NCBI GenBank assembly: GCA_904501925.1
Contig: CAJGCO010000009.1
Span: 1 to 59,254, forward strand
DNA: 59,254 bases
Direction of reading: 5' to 3'
Origin: an uncultured Alphaproteobacteria bacterium
GTDB taxonomy: Bacteria; Pseudomonadota; Alphaproteobacteria; RF32; CAG-239
Position numbers and translations under genes: made by a program. The notes under the pieces were generated by a model that saw only the letters and a program-made list of their open reading frames with translations, was not told the origin of the DNA and made no database searches. The first letter of the stretch is position 1. Each line of letters starts with the position of its first letter. Below are positions 35,321 through 44,466 of this stretch, one piece after another.

Positions 35321-36454
35321 ATGGAATGGATTATTAATACTGTTTATTATGTTATACCTTTTCTTTTGCTACTAGGTGTACTTGTTTTTGTTCATGAATT
35401 TGGACATTTTATTGTTGCAAGAAAACTTGGTGTTAGTGTTAGCGCTTTTTCAATTGGATTTGGCAAAGAGTTGTGGAGTACAACAGACAAACAAGGCACT
35501 GTTTGGAAATTATCTGCAATACCTCTTGGTGGATATTGCCAATTTTTAGGAGATGCTGATGAATCATCTACAACTGAAGTTGATTTAAGCAAGTATACTG
35601 AAGAGGAACAAAAACATCTTTTTGCAACTCAAAAACCAATAAAAAAGCTAGCTATAGCCATTGCTGGACCTTTCTTTAACTATCTTTTTGCGTTTTTTGT
35701 GTTTTTTGGATTATTCTATTTTGTTGGAACTTATGAGGTTCCTGCTGTTGTTACAGGAGTTATTGAAAACTCACCTGCAGAAAAAGCAGGAGTTAAAGTA
35801 AACGATGAAATCATTGAAGTAAATGGCGTTGAAATAAAAGAGTGGAATGATATCAGTAAAGAGGTTAGTATTGCTGTTGATAATGTTACTCTAAAAATTA
35901 ACCGAAATACAGAAATTATTACCTTAACAATGCCTTTAGAATATATGGAATACGCATTTGATGAAACAGAAGAACCTATTAAAAGACGCATGATAGGGAT
36001 TAAAGGTGAGGCTAAAAAATTTGGCAAAATCCAAGACAACTTTAATTTCATTTTATCTGTAAAAAAATCATTTAATGAACTTTATAGTGTTACAGAAATG
36101 ACTATTAGAGGTATTGGTCAAATAATTTCTGGTGAGCGCTCTGGAGAAGAAGTTGGTGGAATAATCAGAATTGCTGAAATGTCTGGCGATATATCAAAAA
36201 CAAGAGGCTTTTTACACTTTATAAACTTTATGGCTTTGTTATCAATTAACCTTGGTTTGATAAACTTATTCCCAATCCCATTACTTGATGGTGGACATGT
36301 TATAATTTATTTGTTAGAAATAGTATCAAGACGTGAATTAAACGCAAAAATAAAAGAATATTTGTTTAAGGTTGGTCTTGGTTTTATCTTGTTTTTGATG
36401 GTGTATGCTACATGGAATGATGTTAAGCACCTGATAACTAGATGGTTTGAATAG
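35321..36454 (+). CDS. rseP: Site-2 metalloprotease RseP
   Basis: A 377-residue membrane zinc protease of the M50 family. The zinc site HEFGH lies in the first helix (VFVHEFGHFIVARKLG) and the third ligand in NLFPIPLLDGGH. One periplasmic PDZ domain covers about residues 140-215 (VIENSPAEKAGVKVNDEI). It cleaves anti-sigma factors or remnant signal peptides within the membrane. It lies 15 bases after cdsA and before bamA, the usual place. Confidence 0.94.
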   Translation: MEWIINTVYYVIPFLLLLGVLVFVHEFGHFIVARKLGVSVSAFSIGFGKELWSTTDKQGTVWKLSAIPLGGYCQFLGDADESSTTEVDLSKYTEEEQKHLFATQKPIKKLAIAIAGPFFNYLFAFFVFFGLFYFVGTYEVPAVVTGVIENSPAEKAGVKVNDEIIEVNGVEIKEWNDISKEVSIAVDNVTLKINRNTEIITLTMPLEYMEYAFDETEEPIKRRMIGIKGEAKKFGKIQDNFNFILSVKKSFNELYSVTEMTIRGIGQIISGERSGEEVGGIIRIAEMSGDISKTRGFLHFINFMALLSINLGLINLFPIPLLDGGHVIIYLLEIVSRRELNAKIKEYLFKVGLGFILFLMVYATWNDVKHLITRWFE

Positions 36455-36471
36455 ATTTTGAGGATAAAAAT

Positions 36472-38724
36472 ATGAAATTTAAATTAACTGGAATTTCTTT
36501 ATTAACTCTTTTAATCTGCAGCAACGCTATGGCTCAAGGAGTTATAAACAACATTAACGTAAAAGGACTTCAAAGAGTTGAGAAAGAGACAGCTTTATCT
36601 TATGCGGGAATCAACAAAGGTAAGAGTGTTTCAAGTGAAGAACTAAACAATGCGTTGCGTAGACTTTATGACACAGGATTATTTAGTGATATTTCTTTTA
36701 ATACTGTTGGAACAACTTTAGAAATTAATGTTAAAGAGAATCCAGTTATTGGGATAAGAGCTTTTGATGGAAACAATAAAATTGATGATAAAATTTTAGA
36801 ATCTGAAGTTCAATCTGCTCCTCGTTCAGTTTTCAGCAAACCCAAAGTAAAACAAGATGTTCAACGTATTTTAGAAGTTTATAAAAGAGCTGGTAGATAT
36901 GGTGTTTCAGTTGAGCCTAAAATCATAAAAAAATCTGATAACCGTGTAGATTTGATTTTTGAAATTGAAGAAGGCCCTGAAGCTAAAATTGACACTATCA
37001 ACTTTATTGGTAATAAGCATTATACAGGTAAAGACTTACAAGCTGAAATTATGAGCAAAGAAAGTCGTTGGTATAGATTGTTCTCAAGCGCTGAAAACTT
37101 TGATAAAGAAAAAATGAATTACGACCAAGAGTTGTTAAGACGTTTCTATAACAAGCGTGGTTATGCTGACTTTACAGTTCTTTCTGCAATTGCAGAACTT
37201 TCTCGTGATAAGACTTCTTTTGTATTAACATTTACTATTGATGAAGGAACAAGATACAAAGTAAACAACTTACAAATTCGCTCTTTTGTTTCTGATGTTG
37301 ATACAGATAGTTTGTATAAACATGTTTCTTTTGATATTGGCGATTGGTATAATGCAGAAGAAGTTGAAAAAACAGTTGCAAAACTAACCGATGAATTATC
37401 TCGCAAAGGGTTTGTTTTTGTTGAGATTGAACCAACAATAACAAAAGATAGAGAATCTGGAAAATTAAGCGTTGTATTTAACGTAAAAGAAAATGAAAAA
37501 ATCTTTGTAAATAGAGTTAACATTACTGGTAACAACAGAACCCTTGATGAGGTAATTAGAAGAGAGTTTAGAATTGCTGAAGGTAATGTATTTAACGCTG
37601 CGAAGATTAAAGAATCTAGACGAAACGTTGAAAGATTAAATTACTTTAGCAAAGTTGATATTACATCTGAGCGTGTTGGATATGATAAGGCAGATATCAA
37701 TGTTAATGTTGAAGAAAAATCTACTGGATACTTTAATGTTGGTATTGGCTACTCAACAGTTAATGGTGCATTAGTTAGAGCAGGTATTACAGAAAACAAC
37801 TTCTTAGGAAAAGGTCAACAAGTTAGCTTAAATGCAGGTGTTTCACAACGCACTACAGATTATAGCTTTAGCTTCACAGAACCTTATTTCTTGGATAGAA
37901 GATTAAGTGCTGGTACTGATATATTCTATCAAATAGAAGATTATCAAGATGAGAGTAACTATGATACAGACTCAATGGGTGCTAGATTACGTTTAGGATG
38001 GAATTATTCTGATGATTTCACACACTACATTCGTTATACACTTAAGAAAGACGAAATTAAAAATGTTAGCAGCGCTTCTAAATATATTCAAAGAGAAGAA
38101 GGAAGTTCTGTAGATTCAGTGATTGGTCAAACTTTAGTATATGACAAGAGAGATAATACTATGTCTCCTCGTGATGGATATTACTTATCATTTGGTAATG
38201 ATATATCTGGTCTTGGGGGAGATGATAAATATATAAAATTTGATGCAAAAGCATATAAATTCTATACATTATCAGATCATTATACATTTAAGTTCTTCGC
38301 TAACGGTGGATATGTTACCGGTTATGGCGATAGAGATGCAAGACTTTCTCAAAGATATTTCTTAGGTGGAAACACAATGAGAGGATTTGAATCAGGTGGT
38401 ATTGGTGCAAGAGATAAATCTACTAAAGATGCTCTTGGTGGTAATTGGGTATTATGGGGTGGTGCTGAGTTAGCATTCCCATTGGGACTTGATGAGCTTG
38501 GTATTCGTGGTCGTACGTTTGTTGATATTGGTGCTATTGGTAAACCTGATGATATCAGCTCTGAAGATGTTGATTACTCTTCTAAACCACGTGTATCTGT
38601 TGGTTTCGGTTTTGAGTGGACTTCTCCAATGGGTAAAATTGATATCGACTTTGGTTTCCCTATTGTTAAAGAAGATTATGACGAAACAGAAGTGTTCCGT
38701 TTGAACTTTGGTACAAGTTTGTAA
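36472..38724 (+). CDS. bamA: Outer membrane assembly factor BamA
   Basis: A 750-residue Omp85 protein that inserts beta-barrels into the outer membrane. The signal peptide is cleaved after SNAMA. Five POTRA repeats follow (about residues 25-420), then a 16-strand barrel. The conserved barrel lid motif appears in the form RYFLGGNTMRGFESGG. The C-terminus ends in FRLNFGTSL, lacking the common terminal aromatic. Flanked by rseP and lpxD. Confidence 0.96.
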   Translation: MKFKLTGISLLTLLICSNAMAQGVINNINVKGLQRVEKETALSYAGINKGKSVSSEELNNALRRLYDTGLFSDISFNTVGTTLEINVKENPVIGIRAFDGNNKIDDKILESEVQSAPRSVFSKPKVKQDVQRILEVYKRAGRYGVSVEPKIIKKSDNRVDLIFEIEEGPEAKIDTINFIGNKHYTGKDLQAEIMSKESRWYRLFSSAENFDKEKMNYDQELLRRFYNKRGYADFTVLSAIAELSRDKTSFVLTFTIDEGTRYKVNNLQIRSFVSDVDTDSLYKHVSFDIGDWYNAEEVEKTVAKLTDELSRKGFVFVEIEPTITKDRESGKLSVVFNVKENEKIFVNRVNITGNNRTLDEVIRREFRIAEGNVFNAAKIKESRRNVERLNYFSKVDITSERVGYDKADINVNVEEKSTGYFNVGIGYSTVNGALVRAGITENNFLGKGQQVSLNAGVSQRTTDYSFSFTEPYFLDRRLSAGTDIFYQIEDYQDESNYDTDSMGARLRLGWNYSDDFTHYIRYTLKKDEIKNVSSASKYIQREEGSSVDSVIGQTLVYDKRDNTMSPRDGYYLSFGNDISGLGGDDKYIKFDAKAYKFYTLSDHYTFKFFANGGYVTGYGDRDARLSQRYFLGGNTMRGFESGGIGARDKSTKDALGGNWVLWGGAELAFPLGLDELGIRGRTFVDIGAIGKPDDISSEDVDYSSKPRVSVGFGFEWTSPMGKIDIDFGFPIVKEDYDETEVFRLNFGTSL

Positions 38725-38738
38725 AAAGGATAAAAAAA

Positions 38739-39752
38739 ATGGCTGATACAATTTTTTATAAAAATAACGGACCTATGAACTTATCTGAAATAGCTAAAAT
38801 AACAAATTCTGTTTTGGTTGATGATAGTGCTGAAAAAGAGGTTATTGTTAATATTGCTTCTATTGAAAGCGCTACAAAAGATGATTTATGCTTCTTTTAT
38901 GATAAGAAAAATAAGGATAAAGCATCTTTAATAAAAGCTAAGGCTTGTGTTACAACTCAAGAATTGAGCAAACTTATACCAGAGGGTGTTATTGTTCTCA
39001 TTTCAGAAAACCCTAAACTTGCTTTTATTTCTATTATGGAAGCTTTTTATGAAGAAATGAAGCATGATGCCAAAATAGAAGAGAGTGCACATATTGCTGA
39101 GACAGCAAAAATTGGTAAAGATTGTTATATCGGTCATAATGTTGTGATTGAAGATAATGTTGTGATTGGTGATAATTGTGTGATTGAAGCAAATGCTTTT
39201 ATTGGACAAGGTTGTAAAATCGGAAATAACTGTAGAATTGCTAACAATGCAAGTATCTCTTATTGTTTAATGGGGAATGATTGTTTTATTTACACTGGTG
39301 CTAGAATTGGACAAGATGGTTTTGGCTTTATGGTTGTAAATGGCAGACACAAGAGAATACCTCAAGTTGGCAGAGTTATTATCGGTAACGATGTTGAAGT
39401 TGGCTCAAATGCGTGTATTGATAGAGGTGCTCTTGATGATACTATTATTGGAGATGGTTGCCGTATAGATAATTTGGTTCAAGTTGCACACAATGATAAA
39501 ATTGGTAAATGTTGTATCTTGGTTGCACAAACAGGTATTGCAGGTAGTTGTACTTTTGGTGATTATGTTGTTTGTGGCGGGCAGACCGGTTTTGCTGACC
39601 ACTTAAACGTTGGAAGTGGCGCTCAAGTTGGAGCTCAATCTGGCGTGATGAGAGATATTGAACCAGGAGCCATTGTAATGGGAACACCTACTGTTCCAAT
39701 TAAAGATTTCATGCGCCAAGTTGCATTTTTGCAGAAAAATAGTAAAAAATAA
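38739..39752 (+). CDS. lpxD: UDP-3-O-acylglucosamine N-acyltransferase
   Basis: A 337-residue left-handed beta-helix acyltransferase that performs the third step of lipid A synthesis. An N-terminal uridine-binding domain (about 1-100) is followed by many hexapeptide repeats (such as IGHNVVIEDNVVIGDNCVIE). The catalytic His region is LVQVAHNDKIG. With fabZ next door it shows that this organism makes lipid A; lpxA is not in the window. Confidence 0.95.
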   Translation: MADTIFYKNNGPMNLSEIAKITNSVLVDDSAEKEVIVNIASIESATKDDLCFFYDKKNKDKASLIKAKACVTTQELSKLIPEGVIVLISENPKLAFISIMEAFYEEMKHDAKIEESAHIAETAKIGKDCYIGHNVVIEDNVVIGDNCVIEANAFIGQGCKIGNNCRIANNASISYCLMGNDCFIYTGARIGQDGFGFMVVNGRHKRIPQVGRVIIGNDVEVGSNACIDRGALDDTIIGDGCRIDNLVQVAHNDKIGKCCILVAQTGIAGSCTFGDYVVCGGQTGFADHLNVGSGAQVGAQSGVMRDIEPGAIVMGTPTVPIKDFMRQVAFLQKNSKK

Positions 39753-39766
39753 TTAAGGAGTTTAAA

Positions 39767-40219
39767 ATGTCAGAGATTGTTAAAACATATCATATTGAAG
39801 AAATCATGAAGATGCTTCCTCATAGATATCCATTCTTGTTAGTGGATAGATTGGAGATTGAAGTTCCAGGGGAAAAAGGTATTGGTATTAAAAATGTTAC
39901 AATGAATGAAGAGTTTTTCCAAGGACACTTTCCTAATAATCCTGTAATGCCAGGAGTATTACAAATTGAAGCTATGGCGCAAACAGCTGGTGCAGTAGTA
40001 ATTGCGCAAGATGAAAACTACGCAGATAGCTCTAGAAGTGTATTATTTATGGGTGTTAATGAAGTTAAATTTAGAAAACAAGTTAAACCTGGCGATCAAT
40101 TAAGAATGCATGTTGAAAAAGTTAAAGCAAGACGCAATATTTTTGTATTCAAAGCTGTTGCTATGGTTGATGACCAGGTTGCTTCTGAAGCTGAACTTAC
40201 AGCAATGATTGTTGGTTAA
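39767..40219 (+). CDS. fabZ: 3-hydroxyacyl-ACP dehydratase FabZ
   Basis: A 150-residue hotdog-fold dehydratase of fatty acid elongation. The catalytic His is in LPHRYPFLLVDR and the Glu in NNPVMPGVLQIEAMAQ. It supplies acyl chains and balances lipid A against phospholipid. The gene lies 15 bases after lpxD; instead of lpxA, a gap of about 90 bases and the suf genes follow. Confidence 0.95.
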   Translation: MSEIVKTYHIEEIMKMLPHRYPFLLVDRLEIEVPGEKGIGIKNVTMNEEFFQGHFPNNPVMPGVLQIEAMAQTAGAVVIAQDENYADSSRSVLFMGVNEVKFRKQVKPGDQLRMHVEKVKARRNIFVFKAVAMVDDQVASEAELTAMIVG

Positions 40220-40308
40220 TAAAAAAATTAGCAAAGTTTAGTTTTTTTACTATTGAAAAAATTAGAGATGAGATATATCTTATCTCTAATTTTTTTGAGG
40301 TAAAAACA

Positions 40309-41526
40309 ATGTTTGATGCATATAAAATTAGAAAAGATTTTCCAATATTAGAAAAGAAAATAGAAGGAAAACGTAATACATATCTTGATACTGCTGCTTC
40401 TGCACAGAAACCGCAGTGTGTTGTTGATATAATGATGGATGTATATTTAAATGAATATGCAAATGTTCACAGAGGGAGTTATTATTTATCTGAAAAAATT
40501 ACAAATAGATATGAAGAATCACGTAAACTTATAAAAAACTTTATAAATGCATCAAGTGAGCGTGAGGTTATATTTACTCGTAACGCTACAGAGGGAATAA
40601 ACATTGTTGCATCGTGTTTTGGTATGGATAATTTAAATGCTAACGATGAGATTTTATTATCAACAGCAGAACACCACGCAAACCTTGTAACATGGCAACA
40701 ATGCGCAAAAGAAACAGGCGCTAAACTAATATATTTTGATTTAGATGAAAATGGGGAGTTTGTTTGGGATAAATTTATTAACAAACTAACATCAAAAACT
40801 AAAATTGTTGCAGTTACTGCTATGTCAAATGTATTAGGAACAATTTTTCCCATTAAAGAGATATGTAAAGAAGCTCATAAATTTGGCGCAAAAGTTCTTA
40901 TTGATGCATGTCAATTTATTGTCCACGATAAAGTTGATGTTTTAGATATTGATTGTGATTTCTTAGTATTCTCGGGGCATAAACTTTATGGACCAACTGG
41001 CATTGGGGTTTTATATGCTAAATATGATATTTTAGAAAAAATGTCACCTTATCAATTTGGTGGGGATATGATTGAACATGTTTATTATGATAAAACTATT
41101 TTTGGACTACCTCCTCAAAAATTTGAGGCAGGAACACCGGCCATTGTGCAAGCTATTGGCCTTGGCGAAGCTATTAGATATTTAAACAATTTTGATATTA
41201 ATGATATAAAAAAACACGAACAAGAACTAACGAAATATACGACACTAAAATTACAAGAAGTTGATGGGTTAAAAATTATTGGAAATGCAAAAAACAAAGG
41301 AGGGGTTTTCTCTTTTGATATAAATGGAATTCACCCACAAGATTTAGCTTTTGTTTTAGGCAAAGAAGGTATTGGGGTTAGAACCGGACACTTTTGTGCT
41401 GAACCATTAGTAAATAAACTTGGATATAATTCTTTAACTAGAGCATCTCTTGGAATTTATAGCACCAAAGAAGATATTGATATTTTGATTGAAACATTAT
41501 ATAAAGCAAAGAAGTTTTTTATTTGA
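40309..41526 (+). CDS. sufS: Cysteine desulfurase SufS
   Basis: A 405-residue type II PLP enzyme that extracts sulfur from cysteine. The PLP Lys lies in FSGHKLYGPTGIG, and the persulfide Cys in VRTGHFCAEPLV. The N-terminus has YLDTAASAQKP and ATEGINIVA. First of a sufS-sufT-sufE cluster. TTTGAGG precedes the ATG. A group II SufS normally needs SufE, present two genes downstream. Confidence 0.94.
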   Translation: MFDAYKIRKDFPILEKKIEGKRNTYLDTAASAQKPQCVVDIMMDVYLNEYANVHRGSYYLSEKITNRYEESRKLIKNFINASSEREVIFTRNATEGINIVASCFGMDNLNANDEILLSTAEHHANLVTWQQCAKETGAKLIYFDLDENGEFVWDKFINKLTSKTKIVAVTAMSNVLGTIFPIKEICKEAHKFGAKVLIDACQFIVHDKVDVLDIDCDFLVFSGHKLYGPTGIGVLYAKYDILEKMSPYQFGGDMIEHVYYDKTIFGLPPQKFEAGTPAIVQAIGLGEAIRYLNNFDINDIKKHEQELTKYTTLKLQEVDGLKIIGNAKNKGGVFSFDINGIHPQDLAFVLGKEGIGVRTGHFCAEPLVNKLGYNSLTRASLGIYSTKEDIDILIETLYKAKKFFI

Positions 41527-41537
41527 GAAGTGACGTA

Positions 41538-41975
41538 ATGACAAATACTGAAAAAGAATTAGAAAATATTAATGAAAACGAAGCTCAATTACTTCAAGCT
41601 ATGAGTGTAGATGATGAAGAACCACCTGTATATAAAGCATATGCAGGAAAAGAACTTGAAGGTGATTTTGTTATTGCAAAAACGATCGATATTATTGAAG
41701 CAATAAAAACTGTTTTTGACCCAGAAATACCTATTAATGTATATGATTTAGGGCTTATATATAAAATAAACCAAGAAGAAAATGGCAATATTCATATTGA
41801 TATGTCACTAACAGCTCCAGGGTGTCCTGTTGCAGGAGTATTGCCTCAACAAGTTGCCGATGCTGTTGGAACGATTGAAGGTGTGGGAAAGATTGAGGTT
41901 GAAGTGGTATGGGAACCAGCTTGGACATTAGAAAGATTAAGCGAAGAAGCAAGAATGATGCTTGAAATGTTGTAG
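41538..41975 (+). CDS. sufT: SufT-type Fe-S maturation protein (DUF59)
   Basis: A 145-residue MIP18/DUF59 protein that helps Fe-S cluster maturation, often when sulfur demand is high. The core is TVFDPEIPINVYDLGLIY, then SLTAPGCPVAGVLPQ with the conserved Cys. An acidic N-terminal extension of about 50 residues is present. The frame can be read from a TTG at 41523 that overlaps the sufS stop; the ATG at 41538 gives a normal start. Confidence 0.88.
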   Translation: MTNTEKELENINENEAQLLQAMSVDDEEPPVYKAYAGKELEGDFVIAKTIDIIEAIKTVFDPEIPINVYDLGLIYKINQEENGNIHIDMSLTAPGCPVAGVLPQQVADAVGTIEGVGKIEVEVVWEPAWTLERLSEEARMMLEML

Positions 41976-41985
41976 GGGATGGATA

Positions 41986-42393
41986 ATGAGTATTGAAAAT
42001 TTGATTGATGATTTTTCGTTTTTAGAATCTTGGGAAGACAAATATAAATATCTAATTGAATTGGGAAATGCTTTACCTAGATTTAGCGATGAACAAAAAG
42101 TTGATGAGTGGAAAATATCTGGATGTCAATCTCAAGTTTGGATTATACCTCATTTTGATAACAATCACTTTTATTTTGAAGGTGATAGTGATGCTATAAT
42201 TGTTAGAGGAATCATCGCTGTTGTTTTGGAAATATTTAAAGATAAATCTGCACAAGAGATTTTAGATATTGATGTTGAAGAAATTTTTGATAAACTAGGT
42301 TTAAGAGAACATGTTTCTTCTAATAGAAGAAGTGGAATGTTGTCTATGGTTGATAAAATAAGATTTTATGCTCAAAGCTCTTTGAAAGGTTAG
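41986..42393 (+). CDS. sufE: Sulfur acceptor SufE
   Basis: A 135-residue protein that accepts persulfide sulfur from SufS and stimulates it. The sulfur-carrying Cys is in KISGCQSQVWI, and the fold-typical ALPRFSDEQK and RRSGMLSMVDKI are present. A longer frame begins at 41962 within sufT; AGGGGA before the ATG at 41986 decides the start. The next gene begins 1 base after its stop. Confidence 0.92.
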   Translation: MSIENLIDDFSFLESWEDKYKYLIELGNALPRFSDEQKVDEWKISGCQSQVWIIPHFDNNHFYFEGDSDAIIVRGIIAVVLEIFKDKSAQEILDIDVEEIFDKLGLREHVSSNRRSGMLSMVDKIRFYAQSSLKG

Positions 42394-42394
42394 A

Positions 42395-43600
42395 ATGAAT
42401 ATTCACGAATATCAGACTAAAAAACTTTTTAAGCAATATGGATTGAGAATTCCTAGTGGCGTGGTTGCTTATACCCCAAATGAGGCAGTAATTGGTGCAA
42501 AAAAAATATCCGAGAAAGGCCCTTGGGTCGTTAAGGCACAAATTCAGGCTGGCTCAAGAGATGGTGGAATTTTTTCTGATAAAAGAGCCGGTAAAAAAGG
42601 TGGTATTAGATTATCAAAAACTATTGATGATGTTTTGAATAATGCTGATAGCATGTTAGAAAATATGCTTATAACAAATCAGACTGGAAATAAAGGAAGA
42701 CTTGTTAGTAGGGTTTATATTGAAGAATTTGTTAAAACTGTTAGAAAATTTTATATTAGCTTGGTAATTGATTGGGTTTCTGCTGGAGTGTTTTTGTTAG
42801 CAATTCCAGTTATTGAAAAAAATGAAGATTCAAAAACACTGCTGTTGGATAAAAGTAGTGATGTTTTAAAATTAAATTTGGGAACTCAAACTGCAATAAC
42901 TAAAGAACAACTTGATGCTTTAATTAGCTTTATGGGAGAACCTTTTGAATATAAAGAATTAAAATCATTTATAAATAATCTTATTAAATTATTTCATGAT
43001 TATGATGCAACATTGATTGAATTAAATCCTATAGGAGTTAATAAAAAAGGCGAGATTTGGGCATTAGATGCGAAAATGTGTTTTGATACTAATGCATTAC
43101 ATAAACATAAAGATATTGTTGCTTTAGCCGATGATGCTGAAATTGATGAAAGAGAATTAATTGCATCAAAATACGGCTTCCAATATAAAGAGCTTAATAG
43201 TGGTATTGGTATTATTGTTAATGGTGATGGGGTTGCCATTAATATGATAAATGAGGCAAAAAATATTGGACTAGATACTGCTTGTTTTTTGAACCTAAAA
43301 GGTGGTGTTGATAGAGATAAAATAACTGCAAGTATTAAGCTTATTATGACTAACCCAAAAGTTGATGGTATTTTTATAAATATTTTGGGTGGTTTTTTAA
43401 GATGTAACTTAATTGCAGATGGAATTATTGCTGTTGCAAATGATTTGGGGCTTAACATACCTTTAGTGGTTCGTTTTGAAGGAACAAACAAAGATGATGC
43501 AAAAGAAATTCTTTTAAATTCTAAATTACCTCTACAAATTGTAAATGATACAACATCTGGTCTTTGTATGTTGAAAAAAGCTATTGAGGAGGATTTTTAA
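42395..43600 (+). CDS. Succinyl-CoA ligase beta-like subunit, diverged
   Basis: A 401-residue ATP-grasp protein clearly related to SucC. It starts MNIHEYQTKKLFKQYG and keeps GPWVVKAQIQAG, LIELNPIGV and NILGGFLRCNLIADGI. Compared with the E. coli subunit as I know it, the Gly-rich nucleotide loop is altered and lengthened (QAGSRDGG), LDGKLG has become LDAKMC, and LDVGGGA has become LNLKGGV. It is therefore probably not the housekeeping SucC. The stop overlaps the alpha-like gene by one base, so the two are coupled. Confidence 0.75.
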   Translation: MNIHEYQTKKLFKQYGLRIPSGVVAYTPNEAVIGAKKISEKGPWVVKAQIQAGSRDGGIFSDKRAGKKGGIRLSKTIDDVLNNADSMLENMLITNQTGNKGRLVSRVYIEEFVKTVRKFYISLVIDWVSAGVFLLAIPVIEKNEDSKTLLLDKSSDVLKLNLGTQTAITKEQLDALISFMGEPFEYKELKSFINNLIKLFHDYDATLIELNPIGVNKKGEIWALDAKMCFDTNALHKHKDIVALADDAEIDERELIASKYGFQYKELNSGIGIIVNGDGVAINMINEAKNIGLDTACFLNLKGGVDRDKITASIKLIMTNPKVDGIFINILGGFLRCNLIADGIIAVANDLGLNIPLVVRFEGTNKDDAKEILLNSKLPLQIVNDTTSGLCMLKKAIEEDF

Positions 43601-44466
43601 TGTCTGTTCTTATTGATAAAAAAACCAAAGTTTTAGTTCAAGGTATTACAGGTACGCAAGCATCTTTTCACGTACAAAGAGCTATTAAATATGGAACAAA
43701 CATTGTTGCAGGCGTTGTTCCAAACAAAAAAGAAAATAAACACCTAGGTATTCCTTTATATAAAACAGTTAAAGATGCTAAAAAGAAAACAGGGGCTACA
43801 GCTTCTATGATTTTTGTTCCTGCAAAAAATGCAAAAGATGCAATTATTGAAGCTATTGAAGCTAAGATGGAGCTTATAGTTGTTATTACTTCAGGTATTA
43901 CTGTTAGCGATATGATGGAAGTAAAAGAAAAATTAAAAAACTCTGATACTATTTTAATTGGTCCAAATACTCCTGGTGTAATAACACCAACTGAAGCATA
44001 TATGGGAATTTTTCCGGATATATTTGACGGAACTGGAAATATTGGCATTGTTTCAAGATCTTCAACACTTACTTATGAGGTTATTTTAGAAATAAATAAA
44101 CTTGGTTTTGGAGAATCAACTGTTGTTGGCTTAGGAGATGACTTTATTATTGGTTCAAACCATATAAATATTATTGAAAAATTTAATAAAGATAAAAAAA
44201 CAAAAGCTATTGTTTTAATTGGAGGTATTGGGGGCTATTATGAACTAGAAACAGCAAAGCAACTGTTAAACATAAAGAAAAAGAAGCCAATTATTGCATT
44301 AATGCTTGAAGATCCAACTCCATTATCTGATATGAATAGCATTTCATCTGAAGTTATTTATGGTGATGAATATAATACAAAACAACGATTAGAATTGTTA
44401 AAAAATAGTGGAATGATTGTTGTAAATAATATTAGCGAACTAAAAGAAGAACTTCTTAAACTATGA
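43600..44466 (+). CDS. Succinyl-CoA ligase alpha-like subunit lacking phosphohistidine
   Basis: A 288-residue SucD relative. The CoA-binding Rossmann half is well kept (VLVQGITGTQASFHVQRAIKYG, HLGIPLYKTV), as are IGPN-TPGVITP and SRSSTLTYE. The catalytic region is not. In an ungapped alignment with E. coli SucD from memory, the active His of MGHAGA falls on Ile248 (NSISSE), and the Glu that stabilises phosphohistidine (GEIGG) is Gly (GGIGG). No His exists in the last 100 residues. The usual phosphotransfer cycle cannot run. AGGAGG lies before the start; comF overlaps the end by 4 bases. Confidence 0.75.
   Translation: MSVLIDKKTKVLVQGITGTQASFHVQRAIKYGTNIVAGVVPNKKENKHLGIPLYKTVKDAKKKTGATASMIFVPAKNAKDAIIEAIEAKMELIVVITSGITVSDMMEVKEKLKNSDTILIGPNTPGVITPTEAYMGIFPDIFDGTGNIGIVSRSSTLTYEVILEINKLGFGESTVVGLGDDFIIGSNHINIIEKFNKDKKTKAIVLIGGIGGYYELETAKQLLNIKKKKPIIALMLEDPTPLSDMNSISSEVIYGDEYNTKQRLELLKNSGMIVVNNISELKEELLKL

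Noticed and set aside
43000..44048. Long minus-strand frames inside the sucCD-like genes
   Set aside because: Low-complexity Ile/Ser/Leu/Pro-rich translations typical of antisense reading of AT-rich genes, with no ribosome sites.
43600..44466. Frameshift or sequencing error as the cause of the missing catalytic His in the SucD-like protein
   Set aside because: The alignment to the family stays in register without gaps through and beyond the site to the C-terminus, so the residue is substituted rather than lost to a shift.
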